A stretch of 28,512 nucleotides of DNA from JAYYZW01 sp036339995 (GCA_036339995.1 JAYYZW010000083.1:1-28512), one strand, 5' to 3'. Counted from the first letter of the stretch, positions 15,913-24,103 are shown. Notes: a model not told the origin generated them from the letters alone. Program-made: numbers and translations.

Positions 15913-16710
15913 TTACGCGACCTGGTGCAGATGGACGTCGGCTTGAGGAAATGGAATGTTAATACCTTCCGCATCGAAACGTTTTTTCAAGGCTTCGTGG
16001 AGATCGAAGGTGACCGGCCAGTAATCTTCGCCGTCGACCCACGGCCGCACCGCGAATTTAACGCTGCTGTCGGCGAGTTCGAGAACGCCGATGCCCGCCA
16101 CCGGGTCTTTAAGCACCCGCTGATCGGCCGCGAGCACCTCCTCGATGACTTTTCTGACCTTGTCGAGGTCGTCGCCGTATCCCACGGACACGACGAGATC
16201 GATGCGGCGGGTCGACTGCGCAGAATAATTCACGATGGTGCCGCCGGCTATTCCGGCATTCGGCACGATGACGGTCTTGTTGTCAGCGGTGAGAATCTGC
16301 GTGGTGAAGATTTCGACCTTTTCGACAGTGCCTGTGGTGCCGCCCGCGTCGATGAAATCGCCGATCTTGAACGGCCGAAAAGTGACCAGCAGCACACCCG
16401 AGGCTAGATTGGACAATGAGCCCTGAAAAGCCAGGGCAATGGCGAGGCCAGCGGCGCCAAGAATGGCGACGAAGGAAGCCGTCTGTATGCCCAGTTGTCC
16501 GAGAGCCGCGATGACGATGAAGGCTAGCAGACCGACACGCATGACATTTGCGGTGAAATTAACCAATATGGGATCGACGCCGCGCTTGTCGAGAACCGTA
16601 CGCGTAATGCCGGTCACTTTCGATGCGACCCAGCGCCCAAGGTAAAAAATCGCGGCCGCCAGGGCGATGTTGACGATGAAACCCATGAGCGTGTTGCCTA
16701 GGCCATCCAT
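15913..16710 (-). CDS. mscS: Small-conductance mechanosensitive channel, MscS family
   Basis: Inner-membrane channel that opens under membrane tension during hypo-osmotic shock. The 265 residues are close to the minimal three-helix MscS form. TM1 is near 8-24, TM2 near 54-72, and the pore-lining TM3 is the Gly/Ala-rich ILGAAGLAIALAFQGSLSNL stretch followed by ASGVLLVTFRPFKIGDFI. The cytoplasmic beta and alpha/beta domains contain VEKVEIFTTQILTADNK, IVPNAGI and the terminal FPQADVHL motif. A gggaaa ribosome-binding sequence precedes the ATG at 16708-16710. No frameshift or missing region is seen. It is separated by over 100 bases from both neighbours, so it is probably monocistronic. Confidence 0.93.
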   Translation of the reverse strand: MDGLGNTLMGFIVNIALAAAIFYLGRWVASKVTGITRTVLDKRGVDPILVNFTANVMRVGLLAFIVIAALGQLGIQTASFVAILGAAGLAIALAFQGSLSNLASGVLLVTFRPFKIGDFIDAGGTTGTVEKVEIFTTQILTADNKTVIVPNAGIAGGTIVNYSAQSTRRIDLVVSVGYGDDLDKVRKVIEEVLAADQRVLKDPVAGIGVLELADSSVKFAVRPWVDGEDYWPVTFDLHEALKKRFDAEGINIPFPQADVHLHQVA

Positions 16711-16842
16711 TTCGGTTTCCCCTTTCCCGTTTTCGAGTTTAATTGCTCAAGCAATAGTGAAGAGCGGGCATCGGCGTATGCCGTGCACGTTCTTTGTTGT
16801 GATGCAGTGGGGCGGGACGCCATGCCGCGGGCGGTTCTAGCG

Positions 16843-18066
16843 TCAAGCCATGAACGCCTGAATCCCCGTCTGGGCGCGTCCCAGGATCAAGGCGTGAACG
16901 TCGTGCGTACCCTCGTAGGTATTCACCGCTTCCAGATTCAGCATGTGTCGGATGACGTGGAATTCGTCCGAAATTCCATTGCCGCCATGCATGTCCCTCG
17001 CGATTCGCGCGATGTCGAGCGCCTTACCACAATTATTACGCTTGATAAGCGAGATCGCCTCCGGCGCGCCGCGACCGCCGTCGATCATGCGCCCGACCCG
17101 CAGCGCGGCCTGGTAGCCGAGCGCGATCTCTGTCTGCATGTCGGCGAGCTTCTTCTGAATCAATTGGTTGGCGGCCAGCGGCCGGCCGAACTGCTGACGA
17201 TCCAAAGTGTACTGGAGCGATGCCCGCCAACAGAACTCCGCCGCGCCCATCACACCCCAGGCGATGCCGTAGCGCGCCCGGTTGAGGCATCCGAATGGTC
17301 CACTCAGTCCGGCGGCCTTGGGTAGCAGGTTCTCTTCGGGCACGTATACATCGTCCATCACGATCTCGCCGGTAATCGATGCGCGTAACGAGAACTTGCC
17401 TTCGATCTTGGGCGCGCTCAAGCCCTCCATACCTTTTTCCAGCACGAAGCCGCGGATGACCCCGTCTTCGGTCTTGGCCCACACCAGGAAAACATCGGCG
17501 ATGGGAGAATTGGAGATCCACATTTTGTTCCCGGTGATCAGATACCCGCCCTCGACCCGCCGCGCGCGCGATTTCATAGCGCCGGGATCCGAGCCATGAT
17601 CAGGTTCGGTCAAACCGAAACATCCGACCCATTCGCCACGGGCGAGCTTGGGCAGGAACTTCATACGCTGCGCCTCGGTGCCATAGGCATATATCGGATG
17701 CATCACGAGGCTGGATTGCACGCTCATCGCCGAGCGGTAGCCCGAATCGACGCGTTCCACCTCGCGCGCGATCAATCCATAGCAGACGTAACTCAAGCCC
17801 GCGCCGCCATACTGTTCCGGGATGGTGGCGCCGAGAAAACCGTGCGCGCCGAATTCGTTCATGATCGCGCGATCGAAATGCTCGTGGCGGTGCGCCTCGA
17901 GCACGCGCGGCATCAGACGCTCCTGGCAAAACTGATGTGCGGCGGCGCTGGTCAGGCGTTCGTCTTCGATCAACTGGTCGTGTAATCCCAGAGGGTCTTT
18001 CCAGTCGAAACGGGCCTCGGCGGTCGCTTGGGCCGCATCGCCCGGGTCCGGAGTGCTCGCACTCAT
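16843..18066 (-). CDS. gcdH: Glutaryl-CoA dehydrogenase (acyl-CoA dehydrogenase family)
   Basis: FAD enzyme that oxidatively decarboxylates glutaryl-CoA to crotonyl-CoA in lysine, hydroxylysine, tryptophan and aromatic-acid breakdown, passing electrons to ETF. The 407 residues include the GcdH-type segments GYRSAMSVQSSLVMHPIYAY (109-128) and GCFGLTEPDHGSDPGAM (148-164), the flavin-binding TGNKMWISN, DRQQFGRPLAANQLIQ, RDMHGGNGISDEFHVIRH and the catalytic glutamate in NTYEGTHDVH (Glu 385). The start at 18064-18066 follows an agagga ribosome-binding sequence. It is divergent from etfB-etfA-ETFQO, the electron acceptors for exactly this reaction, suggesting shared control from the 430-base spacer. 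Confidence 0.93.
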   Translation of the reverse strand: MSASTPDPGDAAQATAEARFDWKDPLGLHDQLIEDERLTSAAAHQFCQERLMPRVLEAHRHEHFDRAIMNEFGAHGFLGATIPEQYGGAGLSYVCYGLIAREVERVDSGYRSAMSVQSSLVMHPIYAYGTEAQRMKFLPKLARGEWVGCFGLTEPDHGSDPGAMKSRARRVEGGYLITGNKMWISNSPIADVFLVWAKTEDGVIRGFVLEKGMEGLSAPKIEGKFSLRASITGEIVMDDVYVPEENLLPKAAGLSGPFGCLNRARYGIAWGVMGAAEFCWRASLQYTLDRQQFGRPLAANQLIQKKLADMQTEIALGYQAALRVGRMIDGGRGAPEAISLIKRNNCGKALDIARIARDMHGGNGISDEFHVIRHMLNLEAVNTYEGTHDVHALILGRAQTGIQAFMA

Positions 18067-18178
18067 TATGTCGTCCTCTCTATGGCGGTGAACCGAACCG
18101 GTTTTTGTGCCCGACGGGCTTGGGACTATAGCATTTAGCAGGTGTGCCGGGACCGCTTCGCCGGCGAACGAAAGGTAG

Positions 18179-18206
18179 GTCGTCCCGGTTGTCGAAACCG
18201 GGCGAC
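18179..18206. other. Strong hairpin in the gcdH-etfB spacer
   Basis: Bases 18179-18190 and 18196-18206 can pair over 11 base pairs, interrupted by a single bulged T at 18183, around a 5-base loop. Seven of the pairs form the block cccggtt/aaccggg. No T-run follows on either strand, so it is not a standard terminator. It would lie in the 5' leader of either transcript. Confidence 0.5.
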
Positions 18207-18272
18207 CGCCACCGTTTCAGTGCTCTTGCGGTTGCTGATTCGACCACTGTGAGCCGCGAGCTAGCTTTTTCA

Positions 18273-18289
18273 ATCAATTGTTTATTGAT
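18273..18289. promoter_or_regulatory. Candidate operator ATCAAT-N5-ATTGAT
   Basis: A perfect 6-base inverted repeat with a 5-base spacer lies in an AT-rich patch midway between divergent gcdH and etfB and overlaps the possible -10 hexamer at 18287-18292. The symmetry and position suit binding of a dimeric repressor controlling acyl-CoA oxidation genes. Short repeats of this size also occur by chance in AT-rich DNA. Confidence 0.35.
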
Positions 18290-18496
18290 AATATCCACGT
18301 CCCGAATCAAGCTTTGGAAACGCCGCGGGAGTGGGCTCCCGGATTCAGCGATGAAGCGCCTAGCGAGGCCGGCGCCGTTCTGCACTCGCCATCGGATACG
18401 CAGAGCAGAAGAGCGGGCTCATGGCAGGCCTGCCCCTGAGCCGCGGACGCACTTGCGCTTGATTCGCGCGGAAGAACGACAGATCTGGAGGACACG

Positions 18497-19246
18497 ATGA
18501 AAATCCTTGTGGCCGTGAAACGAGCTATCGACTACAACGTCAAGGCACGCCCTAAATCAGACGGCTCGGCGGTCGACCTGGCCAACGTCAAGATGTCGAT
18601 GAACCCGTTCGATGAGATCGCCGTCGAAGAAACCCTGCGTATCCAAGAAGCCGGCAACGCAGAGGAAACGATCGCCATCTCCATCGGGCCCAAGCAATGC
18701 CAGGAAACGCTCCGCACCGCGATGGCCATGGGCATGGATCGCGCCATCTTGGTCGAAACCGATGTGGACGTGCAACCGCTGGCGGTGGCCAAGATCCTCA
18801 AGGCCGTCGTGGAAAAGGAAGAACCTAAACTAGTCATCCTCGGTAAGCAGGCGATCGATGACGACTCGAACCAGACCGGACAGATGCTGGCGGCTTTGTT
18901 GGGGTGGTCGCAGGGCACGTTTGCGTGCACGGTCGAACTCGCGGGCGATTCCGTCACGGTTTCGCGCGAAATCGACGGCGGCATCCAAACGGTCAAGCTC
19001 GTGATGCCTGCGGTGGTGACTTCCGATCTACGCCTCAATGAGCCGCGTTACGTCAAGCTGCCGAATATCATGAAAGCCAAGAAAAAGCCGATGGATATCT
19101 TGACGCCCGATGATCTCGGCGTCGACGTGGCGCCGCGCCTCATCATCCTGAAGGTCTCCGAACCGCCTGCGCGCGAGGGCGGCGTAAAGGTCGAAGACGT
19201 AACCCAACTCGTCGATAAATTGCGCAATGAAGCGAAGGTAATTTGA
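18497..19246 (+). CDS. etfB: Electron transfer flavoprotein beta subunit
   Basis: Beta subunit of ETF, the soluble FAD/AMP heterodimer that collects electrons from acyl-CoA dehydrogenases. The 249-residue protein has the family N-terminus MKILVAVKRAIDYNVK, the MSMNPFDEIAVEETLRI segment, AMGMDRAI, the AMP-site stretch LVILGKQAIDDDSNQTGQML, and the signature VMPAVVTSDLRLNEPRYVKLPNIMKAKKKP. The last 25 residues correspond to the C-terminal arm that wraps the alpha subunit. A GGAGG sits 5 bases before the ATG. The stop is one base from the etfA start, so the subunits are co-translated. Divergent gcdH encodes a likely electron donor. Confidence 0.96.
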   Translation: MKILVAVKRAIDYNVKARPKSDGSAVDLANVKMSMNPFDEIAVEETLRIQEAGNAEETIAISIGPKQCQETLRTAMAMGMDRAILVETDVDVQPLAVAKILKAVVEKEEPKLVILGKQAIDDDSNQTGQMLAALLGWSQGTFACTVELAGDSVTVSREIDGGIQTVKLVMPAVVTSDLRLNEPRYVKLPNIMKAKKKPMDILTPDDLGVDVAPRLIILKVSEPPAREGGVKVEDVTQLVDKLRNEAKVI

Positions 19247-19247
19247 C

Positions 19248-20183
19248 ATGAGTGTTCTCGTGATTGCCGACCACAAAGACGGCGAACTCGTTCCCGCGAC
19301 CTTGAATGCCATCGCCGCGGCCGCAGCAATTGACCCGCAAGTCGATGTTCTAATTGCAGGCGAAGGGTGTCAGCCCGTTGCCGAAGCGTTATCAGCGGTC
19401 GCGGGCGTCAGCAATGTGCTGCTCGCCGAAGCAGCACATTACGCCCACTCGCTGGCCGAGAACGTTGCTCCCCTGGTCGTGAGTCTGGCCGCCGGCTACG
19501 AACACCTGCTCGCAGCCGCGACCACCACGGGCAAGAATCTGATGCCGCGCGTAGCAGCGCTGCTCGATGTCGCGCAAATTTCGGACATCATTGGAATCGA
19601 GTCGGGCGACACCTTCACGCGCCCGATCTACGCCGGCAATATCATCGCGACCGTCAAAAGTAGCGATGCGAAAAAAGTCATCACCGTGAGAACGACGGCG
19701 TTTGATCCGCCGCCTTCCGAAGGCGGTACGGCGTCCATCGAGAACGTAGATGCCGTGGGCGACGCGGGTTTGTCGGAATTCGTCGACGAAGATCTGACCA
19801 AATCGGATCGGCCCGAATTGACCGCCGCCGATATCATCGTCTCGGGCGGACGCGGAGTCGGCAGTTCGGAGAATTTCGCTATCATCGAGCAATTGGCGGA
19901 TAAACTCGGCGCCGCCGTCGGCGCGTCGCGCGCGGCCGTCGATGCAGGATACGTGCCGAACGATTATCAGGTCGGGCAGACGGGTAAGATCGTCGCGCCG
20001 GAGTTATACATCGCCGTCGGCATATCGGGCGCCATACAGCACCTCGCGGGCATGAAGGACAGCAAGGTCATCGTCGCGATCAACAAGGATGAAGAGGCGC
20101 CGATCTTCGGTGTCGCCGATTACGGCCTGGTCGGGGATTTGTTCAAGGAAGTGCCGGCCATGGTCGAGGCTCTCGAGGACTAG
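19248..20183 (+). CDS. etfA: Electron transfer flavoprotein alpha subunit
   Basis: Alpha subunit of ETF, carrying the redox FAD. The 311 residues comprise an N-terminal domain paired with the beta subunit, including LLAAATTTGKNLMPRVAALLDVAQISDI and FTRPIYAGNIIATV. The C-terminal FAD domain begins with the IIVSGGRGVGSSENF loop (197-210). It continues with AVGASRAAVDAGYVPNDYQVGQTGKIVAPELYIAVGISGAIQHLAGMKDS, which includes the canonical ETF-alpha signature, and AINKDEEAPIFGVADYGLVGDLFKEVP. All expected regions are intact. The gene sits one base after etfB and ten bases before the ETFQO start. Confidence 0.96.
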   Translation: MSVLVIADHKDGELVPATLNAIAAAAAIDPQVDVLIAGEGCQPVAEALSAVAGVSNVLLAEAAHYAHSLAENVAPLVVSLAAGYEHLLAAATTTGKNLMPRVAALLDVAQISDIIGIESGDTFTRPIYAGNIIATVKSSDAKKVITVRTTAFDPPPSEGGTASIENVDAVGDAGLSEFVDEDLTKSDRPELTAADIIVSGGRGVGSSENFAIIEQLADKLGAAVGASRAAVDAGYVPNDYQVGQTGKIVAPELYIAVGISGAIQHLAGMKDSKVIVAINKDEEAPIFGVADYGLVGDLFKEVPAMVEALED

Positions 20184-20186
20184 GAG
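20182..20186 (+). promoter_or_regulatory. Ribosome-binding site that decides the ETFQO start
   Basis: AGGAG overlaps the etfA stop codon region and ends 7 bases before the GTG at 20194, an ideal spacing. The downstream ATG at 20209 has only a weak ggaa sequence in front. This favours the GTG start. Confidence 0.65.
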
Positions 20187-20193
20187 CCGGCGC

Positions 20194-21822
20194 GTGGAAC
20201 GTGAAACGATGGAATTTGACGTCGTCATTGTCGGCGGCGGTCCGTCCGGTCTCGCCGCGGCGATCCGGCTGCGTCAACTCGCAGCCCAGGCCGATCGCGA
20301 GCTCAGCGTCTGTGTGCTTGAAAAGGGGTCGGAAATCGGTGCGCATATCCTCTCCGGCGCTGTAATCAGTCCCCGAGCACTAAACGAACTCATCCCCGAC
20401 TGGAAGGACAAAGGCGCACCGCTGAATACGCCCGCGACTAAGGATCGCTTTTACGTACTCACCCAAAAGCACGCGATCCGCTTCCCTTTGCCGCCGCAGA
20501 TGAAAAACCACGGCAACTACGTCGTGAGTCTAGGCAACGTGTGCCGGTGGTTGGGAGAACAGGCGGAGGCTTTCGGGGTCGAGGTTTATCCGGGATTTGC
20601 TGCCGCTGAGATCTTGTACCGCGAAGATGGCAGCGTCAAAGGCGTGGCGACGGGGGACATGGGCCGCACCCGCGACGGTGAAGAAGGCCCGAATTTTGAA
20701 CGCGGCATGGAACTGCACGCGCGCCAAACCCTGTTTGCGGAGGGCTGCCACGGGTCGCTGACGAAAACCTTGTTCAAGCGATTCGGGTTAACCGATGGCG
20801 TCGACCCGCAGGTCTACGGCCTTGGTATCAAAGAACTGTGGGAAATTGAGCCGAATAAGCATGTGCCGGGCCAGATCACGCACACATCGGGCTGGCCGAT
20901 GGACCACGCGACATACGGTGGTTCCTGGGTCTACCACCTCGAGGATAATCTGGTGTCGGTCGGGTTCGTCGTCGGTCTCAACTATCACAATCCGTATTTG
21001 AGCCCCTTCGAGGAAATGCAGCGATTTAAAACACACCCGGCGGTCCGCAATCAATTCGAAGGAGGCAGACGCCTGGCCTATGGCGCCCGAGCGATCAGCA
21101 CCGGCGGATTGCAGTCGATTCCCAAGCTGAGTTTCCCCGGCGGATTACTCATCGGTGATTGCGCGGGATTCCTGAACGTCCCCAAGATCAAGGGCACGCA
21201 CAGCGCGATGAAATCCGGAATGACGGCAGCCGAAGCCATATTCGATGCGCTTAAAAGCGACGGCGACGTCAGGGAAATCACTGAGTATCGAGAGCGCCTA
21301 GAGCAGACCTGGTTGTGGGACGAGTTGTACCGGGTACGAAACGTGAAACCTTCGTTTCATTGGGGATTATTCCCGGCGCTGGCCTACTCGGCGCTGGATA
21401 CCGTTGTGCTTCGTGGCAAAGCACCGTGGACGCTGCATCACAAGCCCGACCACGAAGGTTTGAAAGCGGCAAAGGAATATCAACCCATCGACTACCCGAA
21501 GCCCGACGGCAGCCTGACTTTCGACAAGCTTTCCTCGGTATTCCTATCCAATACGAATCACGAGGAAGAACAACCCTGCCATTTGCAAATTATCGACGAC
21601 AACATCCCGCTTTCGGTCAACCTGGCCGAGTATGCCGGACCCGAGGAGCGTTATTGTCCCGCGGGTGTTTATGAATTCGTCACAGAAGATGGCCAGGCGC
21701 GACTGCAGGTCAATGCGCAGAACTGCGTTCATTGCAAGACCTGCGACATCAAGGATCTGAAACAGAATATCAACTGGGTCACTCCCGAAGGCGGCGGCGG
21801 TCCTAACTACCCGAATATGTAA
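20194..21822 (+). CDS. Electron transfer flavoprotein-ubiquinone oxidoreductase (ETFQO)
   Basis: Membrane-associated FAD/[4Fe-4S] enzyme that passes electrons from reduced ETF to ubiquinone. The 542-residue product has the dinucleotide fold VVIVGGGPSGLAAAIRL near 10-26, GSEIGAHILSGAVISP, the late FAD site GDCAGFLNVPKIKGTHSAMKSG, and a C-terminal ferredoxin domain with cysteines at 488 (YCPAG), 511, 514 and 517 (CVHCKTC), the four cluster ligands. GTG at 20194 is chosen because AGGAG at 20182-20186 lies 7 bases upstream and the resulting MERETMEFDVVIVG start resembles homologues. The ATG at 20209 is the alternative. Frame extension to 20089 lies inside etfA and is rejected. Third gene of the etf operon. 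Confidence 0.95.
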   Translation: MERETMEFDVVIVGGGPSGLAAAIRLRQLAAQADRELSVCVLEKGSEIGAHILSGAVISPRALNELIPDWKDKGAPLNTPATKDRFYVLTQKHAIRFPLPPQMKNHGNYVVSLGNVCRWLGEQAEAFGVEVYPGFAAAEILYREDGSVKGVATGDMGRTRDGEEGPNFERGMELHARQTLFAEGCHGSLTKTLFKRFGLTDGVDPQVYGLGIKELWEIEPNKHVPGQITHTSGWPMDHATYGGSWVYHLEDNLVSVGFVVGLNYHNPYLSPFEEMQRFKTHPAVRNQFEGGRRLAYGARAISTGGLQSIPKLSFPGGLLIGDCAGFLNVPKIKGTHSAMKSGMTAAEAIFDALKSDGDVREITEYRERLEQTWLWDELYRVRNVKPSFHWGLFPALAYSALDTVVLRGKAPWTLHHKPDHEGLKAAKEYQPIDYPKPDGSLTFDKLSSVFLSNTNHEEEQPCHLQIIDDNIPLSVNLAEYAGPEERYCPAGVYEFVTEDGQARLQVNAQNCVHCKTCDIKDLKQNINWVTPEGGGGPNYPNM

Positions 21823-21825
21823 TTA

Positions 21826-22091
21826 GAATCTATCTCAAAATTATCCACGTGTGCGCCGGAAGCGATTTTCGCGGAGTAACAAGGCGAAAGCAGTGTGGTT
21901 TAGCACCGCTAAATGAGTGACGAGCAACGCCGAAATGCGCGAAAATAGATCCCGGCCCGTAGGGTTGCGCCCTGAAACCGCGCTTGCTTCGTTGCAGCGC
22001 TTGTACATAGAACAACTCAGCCCTGCCGACTCGGCCTCGCCATCGCGTTTTCAGGGCACAACGCACATGCGGATAATTTTGAGATAGGTTC
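21826..22091. mobile_element. MITE-like palindromic element with terminal inverted repeats
   Basis: The 266-base unit is bounded by 30-base terminal inverted repeats (21826-21855 and 22062-22091) matching at 27 of 30 positions, with core ctatctcaaaattatcc. Inside are a second inverted repeat (21967-21982 with 22044-22059, 14 of 16) and a perfect hairpin TTTAGC-ACC-GCTAAA (21899-21913). No transposase frame lies inside, and no target-site duplication is obvious in the flanking bases. It begins four bases after the ETFQO stop and ends five bases before a ferredoxin start, as an insertion into a tight intergenic position would. A partial terminal copy is at 1525-1548. Confidence 0.7.
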
Positions 22092-22096
22092 TTCCC

Positions 22097-22420
22097 ATGC
22101 CGAAAGTCACTTATCGACAGGTTGATGGACGCGAAGATACGATCGAAATTCCGCTCGGTTGGAGCCTCATGGAAGCGGCGGTGCAAAACGATATCGCCGG
22201 TATCGTCGCCGAATGCGGCGGCGGTTGTGCCTGCGCCACCTGCCACGTATACGTCGACGGCAACAACACCTCGGTGCTGCCCGAAATAGGAGACATGGAA
22301 GGCGATATGCTCGAGTGCACGGCAGCCGATCGCAGAACCGAATCCCGTCTGAGTTGCCAGTTAAAAATGACCGAAGAACTCGACGGTCTCGTTGTCGAAA
22401 TTCCGGAACGTCAAACCTAG
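22097..22420 (+). CDS. [2Fe-2S] ferredoxin, adrenodoxin/putidaredoxin type
   Basis: Small electron carrier of 107 residues. Cluster ligands are Cys 40, 46, 49 and 87 in the pattern C-x5-C-x2-C...C (ECGGGCACATCHVYV and SRLSCQLK), typical of vertebrate-type [2Fe-2S] ferredoxins that serve P450s and other oxygenases. The MEAAVQNDIAGIVAECGG stretch is characteristic. The acidic loop LPEIGDMEGDMLE near 61-73 is the usual partner-docking surface. It is paralogous to the ferredoxin at 25461-25781. It may have been part of the etf operon before the palindromic element separated them. The only ribosome-binding-like sequence, agg at 22086-22088, lies in the element end. Confidence 0.92.
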   Translation: MPKVTYRQVDGREDTIEIPLGWSLMEAAVQNDIAGIVAECGGGCACATCHVYVDGNNTSVLPEIGDMEGDMLECTAADRRTESRLSCQLKMTEELDGLVVEIPERQT

Positions 22421-22433
22421 GATGGGTGGAGTT

Positions 22434-23093
22434 TCAGAGGAGAGCCATCTCCGGCACCTGTTCAGGCACAAGCATCTCGCCCGCCGTCCTGGCCACGATC
22501 TCGTCGACGGATACACCCGGCGCACGTTCCTTGAGATGGAATTTCCCGCCTTCGATTTCCACATAGGCCAGATCCGTAACGACCCGATGTATGCACTCGG
22601 CACCGGTCAGCGGCAGCGTGCATTGTGCGAGCAACTTTGAGTTTCCCTTGCTATCGGCGTGGGTCATGGTCACGATGATGTTGTTCGCGCTGGCGACAAG
22701 ATCCATGGCGCCACCCATGCCCTTGACCATCTTGCCCGGAATCATCCACGAGGCGATATTGCCGCGTACGTCAATCTCGAACGCGCCGAGCACCGTGAGG
22801 TCCACGTGTCCACCGCGAATCATTTCGAATGACTCGGCGGACGAAAAAATCGACGCCCCGTCGATCGCCGTGACGGTCTGTTTACCCGCGTTGATCATGT
22901 CGGCGTCCACCTGGTCCTCGCTAGGGAACGGGCCCATACCCAACAACCCATTCTCGGACTGCAGCATTACCTCGATTCCTACCGGTATGTAATTCGATAC
23001 CAGCGTCGGTATGCCGATGCCCAGATTGACGTAGTAGCCGTCGTGCAGTTCTTGCGCAACGCGCCTGGCCATTTGATCTCTTGTCAATGCCAT
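22434..23093 (-). CDS. scoB: 3-oxoacid CoA-transferase subunit B
   Basis: Beta subunit of a succinyl-CoA:3-ketoacid (acetoacetate) CoA-transferase, which activates acetoacetate using succinyl-CoA. The 219-residue protein has NLGIGIPTLVSNYIP and the catalytic glutamate in the SENGLLGMGP motif (Glu 47). Further motifs are the glycine-rich GGHVDLTVLGAFEIDVRGNIASW, KMVKGMGGAMDLV, and the C-terminal LKERAPGVSVDEI. It starts 4 bases after scoA ends, forming an operon. AtoA or PcaJ-type specificity cannot be excluded, but the sequence pattern and the neighbouring beta-oxidation genes favour acetoacetate. The gene converges on the plus-strand ferredoxin with 13 bases between stops and no terminator visible. 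Confidence 0.93.
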   Translation of the reverse strand: MALTRDQMARRVAQELHDGYYVNLGIGIPTLVSNYIPVGIEVMLQSENGLLGMGPFPSEDQVDADMINAGKQTVTAIDGASIFSSAESFEMIRGGHVDLTVLGAFEIDVRGNIASWMIPGKMVKGMGGAMDLVASANNIIVTMTHADSKGNSKLLAQCTLPLTGAECIHRVVTDLAYVEIEGGKFHLKERAPGVSVDEIVARTAGEMLVPEQVPEMALL

Positions 23094-23097
23094 GTCT

Positions 23098-23805
23098 CTA
23101 TTCCTGCGTCTCGGTGACCGTGCGAAATTCGATGCGTTTTTCGAATTCGCCCTGGATGAGGCGGTTTACGTATATGCCCGGCGTATGGATAGTGTTTGGG
23201 TCCAGCTCACCCGGCTCGACGATTTCTTCAACTTCCATCACGGTAATCTTGCCCGCCATGGCCGCCATCGGATTGAAGTTGCGCGCGGTGTTGCGGTAAA
23301 TGGCATTGCCAAAGCGGTCCGCCTTCCACGCCTTGACGAGGGCAAAATCGCCGCGGATGGCGTGTTCCATGACATAGTGCCGCCCGTCGAATTCTCGCGT
23401 TTCCTTGCCCTCGGCGATCTGGGTGCCATAGCCCGTCGGCGTATAAAAAGCTGCGATGCCCGCGCCGCCGGCGCGCATGCGCTCGGCCAGCGTGCCCTGG
23501 GGCACGAGCTCCACATTGATCTCGCCAGCGAGCAGCAACTCTTCGAACAGCTTATTCTCGCCGACATAGGAACCCATGACCTTTTTGATCTGCCGATCCG
23601 CGAACAAAATGCCCAGCCCGAAATCGTCCACGCCGCAGTTATTCGAAATCACCGTCAGGTTCTTAACGCCCGACTTGCGCACCTGCGCGATGAGGTTTTC
23701 CGGTATGCCGCACAGGCCGAATCCGCCGGCGATGATCGTCATGCAGTCCGCGATCCCGGCTAACGCTTCCTCGTAACTGGTAACTACTTTGTCGAAACCA
23801 GACAT
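23098..23805 (-). CDS. scoA: 3-oxoacid CoA-transferase subunit A
   Basis: Alpha subunit of the same heteromeric CoA-transferase. The 235 residues include the CoA-binding signature AGGFGLCGIPENLI near 27-40, TVISNNCGVDDFGLG, the oxyanion-region VELVPQGTLAERMRAGGAGIAAFYTPTG and KITVMEVEEIVEPGELDPN. The ATG at 23803-23805 is chosen because it gives the normal family N-terminus (MSGFDKVVTSYEEAL) with an agagg sequence about 10 bases upstream. The frame remains open to 23925, but the additional residues are not family-like and overlap the repeat-rich spacer. Confidence 0.93.
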   Translation of the reverse strand: MSGFDKVVTSYEEALAGIADCMTIIAGGFGLCGIPENLIAQVRKSGVKNLTVISNNCGVDDFGLGILFADRQIKKVMGSYVGENKLFEELLLAGEINVELVPQGTLAERMRAGGAGIAAFYTPTGYGTQIAEGKETREFDGRHYVMEHAIRGDFALVKAWKADRFGNAIYRNTARNFNPMAAMAGKITVMEVEEIVEPGELDPNTIHTPGIYVNRLIQGEFEKRIEFRTVTETQE

Positions 23806-23947
23806 AGGCGACTGACCTCTTGTTGTGGACAGGTGAATGATACTGCAAAAAAAAGAGGGTATAGAGGATATAGATGCTCCCTTTCTAACGGAGACGAGCG
23901 CTACCATCCAGGATGGATACCTCAAACGATCAACGTCAATTATTTTT

Positions 23948-24027
23948 CTCGCAAAGACGCAAAGAAACCAGTTAGTATAATTTTGATAACAATCACTTTT
24001 ACCCTGCGATCTTCGCGTCTTGGCGAG
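23948..24027. repeat. Inverted repeat, ctcgcaaagacgcaaag type
   Basis: The arm ctcgcaaagacgcaaag (23948-23964) is the reverse complement of 24011-24027 at 15 of 17 positions, with a 46-base AT-rich centre. It lies in the 298-base spacer between scoA and the ferredoxin reductase, which contains no gene. The element is unrelated in sequence to the other inverted repeats here. The type resembles short palindromic intergenic repeats seen in many bacterial genomes, but its family is not identified. Confidence 0.6.
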
Positions 24028-24103
24028 CGTTATTCTTTCTGGACGGGTACTAACAAGATGTCAACGCCACAATTCTTTCTAAGTCCTGCAGGCTGCTAGC
24101 AAT

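Larger units (their letters stand above)
18067..18496. other. Divergent regulatory spacer between gcdH and etfB
   Basis: This 430-base spacer has no gene I can defend; a 101-codon minus-strand frame at 18080-18385 shows no recognisable motif. It contains a strong bulged hairpin at 18179-18206 and an AT-rich perfect inverted repeat at 18273-18289, listed separately. A GATAAT hexamer at 18287-18292 could be a -10 box for the etf operon, but no good -35 box accompanies it. A GGAGG at 18487-18491, five bases before the etfB ATG, is a strong ribosome-binding site. Confidence 0.5.

Noticed and set aside
18080..18385. 101-codon minus-strand frame in the gcdH-etfB spacer
   Set aside because: No motif, no ribosome-binding site noted, and it spans the hairpin and the AT-rich palindrome; treated as non-coding.
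20089..20193. 5' extension of the ETFQO frame
   Set aside because: It overlaps the conserved etfA C-terminus, and the GTG at 20194 has a strong, correctly spaced ribosome-binding site.
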